From Megascapheus bottae (taxonomy: Eukaryota; Chordata; Mammalia; Rodentia; Geomyidae): a DNA stretch of 64,000 bases. The translations under genes were made by a program, and so were the position numbers. A model generated the notes under the pieces. It saw nothing but the letters and a program-made list of their open reading frames with translations, had not been told where the DNA came from and made no database searches. Shown piece after piece: positions 59,951-64,000 of the stretch (positions are counted from its first letter, which is position 1; the number at the start of each line of letters is the position of its first letter). The DNA is taken from positions 1,323,501-1,387,500 of the forward strand of contig JANJXV010000043.1 in assembly GCA_024803745.1 (NCBI GenBank). Reading direction: 5' to 3'.

Positions 59951-60493
59951 TTAGGGTTAGGGTAAGGGTGAGGGTTAGGGTTAGGTTTAGGGTTAGTGTT
60001 AGTGTGAGGGTTAGTGTTAGGGTGAGTGTGAGGTTTAGGGTTTGATTTACATTTGGGCTTAGGTTTATGGTTAGGATCAGGGTTAGGTGAGGGTGAGGGT
60101 TAAGTTTACTTTTAGGTTTACCGTTAGGGTTAGGGTTAGGGTGATGGTTAGGGATAGGGTTAGGGTGAGGGTGAGGTTTAAGTTTAGGGTTTGGGTTAGC
60201 GTAAGGGTTAGGGATAGATTTAGGATTAGGGTTAGGATTAGGTTTGGGTTATGGTTATGGTTACGCTTAGAGTTAGGGAGAGGATGAGGGTGAGGGTTAG
60301 GGTTAGGGTTTGGGTTAGGGTTAGAGTGAGGTTTAGGGTTAGGGTTAGGGTTAGAGTTATTGTTAGGGTTAGGATTAGGGTTAGGGTAAGGGTTTGGGTT
60401 AGGATTAGGGTTAGAGTTATGTTTAGGATGAGGGTTAGGATGAAGGTTATAGTTAGGGTTAGGGTTTGGGTGAGGGTGAGGATTAGGTTTAGG

Positions 60494-60800
60494 GTTAGGT
60501 TTAGGGTTAGGGTTAGGTTTAGGTTGAGGGTGAGTGAGAGAGTTATGTTGAGGGTTACAAATAGGGTTAGAGTTAGGGTTAGATTGAGGGTTAGGGTTAT
60601 GGTTAGGGTTAGGGTGAGGGTTAGGTTTAGGGTTTGGGTTAGGTTTAGGTTGAGGGTGAGTGAGAGAGTTATGTTGAGGGTTACAAATAGGGTTAGAGTT
60701 AGGGTTAGGTTGAGGGTGAGGGTTAGGGTTAGCGTTAGGGTTAGGGTTATGGTTAGGGTTAGGGTGAGGGTTAGGTTTAGGGTTTGGGTTAGGGGGAGGC
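60494..60800 (+). repeat. 126-bp tandem duplication with a third partial unit
   Basis: 60,494-60,619 repeats from 60,620 at an offset of 126, marked by TGAGTGAGAGAGTTATGTTG and GGTTACAAATAGGG. The second unit carries a 24-bp (four-hexamer) expansion, so the start of a third unit appears 150 bases later at about 60,770. The rare TACAAATAGGG variant makes the duplication unmistakable. Confidence 0.85.
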
Positions 60801-63800
60801 TTAGGGTTAGGGTTAGTTGAGGCTTAGGGTTAGGGTTATGGTTAGGGTTTGGGTTAGGTTACGATTAGAATTAGGTTGAGGGTGAGGGATACTTTTAGGG
60901 TTAGGGTTAGGCTTAGGCTTAGGGTTAGGGTGAGGATTAGGGTGAAGGTTAGGTTTAGGTTTAGGGTTAGGTTCAGGTTTAGGGGTAGAGTTACTTTGAG
61001 GGTTAGGTTTAGGGTAGGGTGAGGTTAGGATGAGGGTTAGCTTGAGGGTGAAGGTTATGGTTTGGTTAGCGTGAGGGTGAGGGTTACGGGACACTTAGGG
61101 TTAGGGTTAGGGCTAGGGTTACGTTTAGGGTTAGTGTTAGAGTTATGGTTAGGGTTAGGTTTATGATTAGGGTGAGGGCTAGGTCAGGGGTTAGGGTTAG
61201 TTTCAGGATTAGGGTAAGGGTTAGGGACCCTAAGGGTTAGGGTTAGGGTTAGGGTTAGTGGTTAGGGGTTATTTTTAGGGTTAGGTTAGGGTTAGGGTTC
61301 CGTTACGGTGAGGATTAGGGTTAGGGTCAGGGTTAGTGTTAAGTTTGGGATTAGGGTTAGGGTTAAGGTTAGGGATAGGGTTAGGGTTTAATTTAGTGTT
61401 AGGGTTAGGGATAGGGTTAGGGTTTAATTTAGGGTTAGGGTTAGGCTTAGGGATAGGTTGAGGGTGAGGGTGAGGGTGAAGGTTAGGATGAGGGTTAGGT
61501 TTAGGTTGAGGTTTAGGGTTAGGGTTAGTGTTAGGTTTAGGGTGAGATTTAGGGTGAGGGTTAGTGAGAGGATTAGGGTTAGTGTTAGGGCTAGTATTAT
61601 AGTGAGGGTGAATGGTAGGGTTAGGATGAAGGTGAGGGTTAGGGTTAGGGTTATTTTTAGGGTTAGGGTTATGTTTATGGTTTGCATTACGGTTAGGGTG
61701 AGGGTGAGGGTTAGGGTTAGGGTTATGATTAGGGTTAGGGTTTGGGTTAGGGTTAGGGTTAGGGTGAGGGTTAGGGTGAGAGTTAGGGTTAGGTCTATGG
61801 TTAGGGTTAGGGTTAGGATTAGGGTTAGTGTGTAGGTGAGAGTGAGGGTTAGGGTTATGGTGAGGGTGAGGGTTAGGGTTAGGGTTACGGTTATGGTGAG
61901 GGTTAGGGTTAGGGTGAGGGTTAGTTTAAGGGTTAGGGTTAGGGTTAGGTTTAGCATTAGGGTTAGGATGAGGGTTCGGGTTATTGTTAGGCTGAGGGTG
62001 AGGGTAAGGGTTAGGGTTAGGGTTAGGATGAGAGTGAGGGTAAGGGTGAGGGTGAGTTTTAGGGTGAGGTTTAGGGTGAGGGTGTGTTTTAGGGTGAGGA
62101 TTAGAGTTGGGGTGAGGATTATAGTGAGGTTTAGGGTGAGGGTGAGGGAGAGGTGTAGGTTTAGGATGAGGTTTAGGGTTAGGGTTAGGGTGACGGTGAG
62201 AGTGAGGGTTAGGTTGAGAATGAGGGTTTGGTTTAGAATTAGGGTTATGATGAAGATGAGAGTCAGGGTTAGGGTGAGGGTGAAGGTTAGGTATAGGTCT
62301 ATGGTTAGGATTAGGGTTAGGATTAGAGTGAGTGTGAGGGTGAGAGTGAGGGTTAGGGTTAGGGTGAGGGTGAGGGTTAGGGTTAGGGTTATGGTTATGG
62401 TGAGGGTGACATTTAGGATTAGGGTTAGGGTGAGGATGAGAGTGAGGGTAAGGGTGAGGGATAGGGTTAGGGTGAGTTTTACGGGTAGGTTTAGAGTGAC
62501 GGTGAGAGTGGGGGTTAGGTTGAGGATAAGGGTGATGCTTAGGGTCAGGGTGAGAGTGAATGTAAGGGTTAGAGTTTGGTTTATGTTGAGGGTTATAGTT
62601 ACGCTTAGGTTTAGGGTTAGGGTTTGGGTTAGGGTGTGGGTTAGGGTGAGGTTTATGGTGAGGGTTAGGGTTAGGGTTAGGGCTTGAGTTTCGGTTAGGG
62701 TGAGGGTGAGGGTGCGGGTTAGGGTTAGGGTTAGGGTTACGGTGAGGGTTACTGTGAGGGTTAGGGTGAGGGTTTGGTTTATGTTTTGGTTTAGGGTTAT
62801 GGTTAGGGTTACTGTTTGGGTGATGGTGAGGGTTAAGGTTAGGGTCAGGGTTAGGCTTAGAGGGAGGGTTATGGTTTAGGGTTAGAGTTAGGGTTAGGGT
62901 AAGAGGTAGGGTGAGGGTTAGTGTGAGGGTTAGGTTTAGGTCTATGGTTAGGGTTAGGGTTAGGATTAGGGGTTGGGTGAGGATGATTGTGAGGGTTAGG
63001 GTGAGTGTGAAGATGAGGGTTAGGGTTAGATTTAGGTTTAGCATCAGGGTGAGAGGGAAGGTTAGGGTGAGGGTGAGGGTGAAGGGTTAGGTTTAGGTTG
63101 AGGGTGAGGGTTAGGGTTAGGGATATGGTTAGAGTGAGGGATAGGGTTAGGGTGAGCGATAGGTTTAGGGTTAGTGTTACGGTGAGAGTAAGGGTTAAGT
63201 TTATGGCATGGTGAGTGTGAGGTTAGGGTTTCGTTCGGGGTTAGGGTTAGGGTTTTGGATAGGTTTAGGTTTAGGGTTAGGTTGAGTGTGAGGGTGAGGA
63301 TTAGTTTAGGGTTATGGTTAGTTTTAGGGTTAGTGTTAGGGATGCGGTGAGGATGAGGGTGAGGGTTAGGGTGAGGATTAGTTTTAGGGTTAGGGATAGC
63401 TTTAAGGTGAGGGTCAGGGTTAGGCTTAGGGTTAGGGTGAGGGTTAGGTTGAGGTTTAGGTTTAGAGTTAGGCTTAGGGTTTCGGTGAGGGTTAGGGCTA
63501 GTGTTAGTGTGATTGTGAGGTTAGGGTTACAGTTAGGGTTAGGTTTAGGGTTTGGGATAAGGTTAGGTTTAGGGTTAGGATTTGGGTGAGCGTGAGGGTT
63601 TGGGTTAGGTTGAGGGTGAGTGTGAGGGTTGGGTTAGGGTTATAGTTAGTGTAAGGATTACGGTTAGGTTTAGTGTCCGGGTGAGGGTGAGGGTTAAGGT
63701 GAGAATCAGGATGAGGGTGAGGGTGATGTTTACTTTGAGGGTTAGTGTGAAGGTTAGCGTTAGGGTTTGGGTTAGTGTTAGGGTTAGGGTTCGGGATAGA

Positions 63801-64000
63801 ATTAGGTTAGGGTGACTGTGAGGGTGAGGGTTAGGTTTAGGGTTTGGGTTTGGGTTAGTATTAGTGTTAGTGTTAGTGTTAGGGGTAGTGATAGGGTAAG
63901 GGTTAGGGTGAGAGTTAGGGTTAGGGTCATGGTTAGGATTAGGGTAAGGGTTAGTTACACTTAGGGTTAGGGTTAAGGTTACGGTTAAGGTTAGTGTTAG

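Larger units (their letters stand above)
54824..64000 (+). repeat. Degenerate TTAGGG array, distal domain B to window end
   Basis: The array continues to the last base without becoming pure TTAGGG. Cassettes are sparse (57,307, 57,404, 59,641, 59,881, 61,090, 61,227, and a degenerate one near 63,957). A marker with AGGTCTATGGTTAGGG recurs near 55,315, 56,047, 61,793, 62,296 and 62,938. No single-copy sequence or gene is visible. Confidence 0.9.

Noticed and set aside
1657..64000. CRISPR-like array or bacterial origin
   Set aside because: Repeats are six-base units without unique spacers, and the ERV islands with LTRs show a vertebrate genome.
63900..64000. Transition to a functional terminal telomere at the window end
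   Set aside because: The last kilobase is as degenerate as the rest; no long pure TTAGGG run is present.

Overview
This window is vertebrate, most probably mammalian, chromosome-end-type DNA. About 61 kb of its 64 kb is a degenerate TTAGGG-type telomeric array, and the only other content is two decayed endogenous-retrovirus (ERV) islands. No intact cellular gene, tRNA, rRNA or CRISPR array is visible. I cannot name the species from the sequence. The G-rich strand is the + strand throughout, so if the block lies near a chromosome end, the telomere is to the right and the centromere to the left. It is not a functional terminal telomere: perfect TTAGGG runs rarely exceed about five units, and variants such as TGAGGG, TTTGGG, TTATGG, TTACGG, TTAGTG and CTAGGG are everywhere.

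Layout. 1-553 is unclassified single-copy sequence. 554-1656 is the 3' end of a class I (gammaretrovirus-like) ERV in + orientation: an integrase C-terminal remnant, an Env transmembrane-subunit remnant, a polypurine tract, and a TG...CA-bounded 3' LTR with TATA box and AATAAA. The LTR abuts the array directly. 1657-4292 is array. 4293-5257 is a second, different ERV island: an Env-like fragment with a hydrophobic leader and N-glycosylation sequons, then a short class II-like LTR, also + and also ending directly against array. 5258-64000 is uninterrupted array.

The array is structured rather than random. A near-palindromic cassette (TTTAGGGACCCTTA and variants such as GGGACACTTA) recurs roughly 80 times by eye. 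It places a C-rich half-repeat on the G-rich strand. Around it are built (i) a three-cassette module repeated many times between about 7 and 34 kb, (ii) higher-order repeats of about 1.7-2.9 kb between about 24 and 30 kb, (iii) a cassette-poor domain from about 33.9 to 46.8 kb, and (iv) a distal domain with a different cassette subfamily and its own multi-kb repeats at about 47, 52 and 59.5 kb. A 2,031-bp segment at 39,419-41,449 is repeated almost perfectly at 52,793-54,823. Several small tandem duplications (60, 90 and three independent cases of 126 bp) are all multiples of six.

The long open frames in the array encode only low-complexity dipeptides: VR and GL on +, PN and LT on -. They are consequences of the hexamer, not genes. 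The most interesting biological possibility is that the LTR promoters, especially the one at 1,488, point into the G-rich array and could drive TERRA-like UUAGGG transcripts. This is inference from orientation and spacing only.
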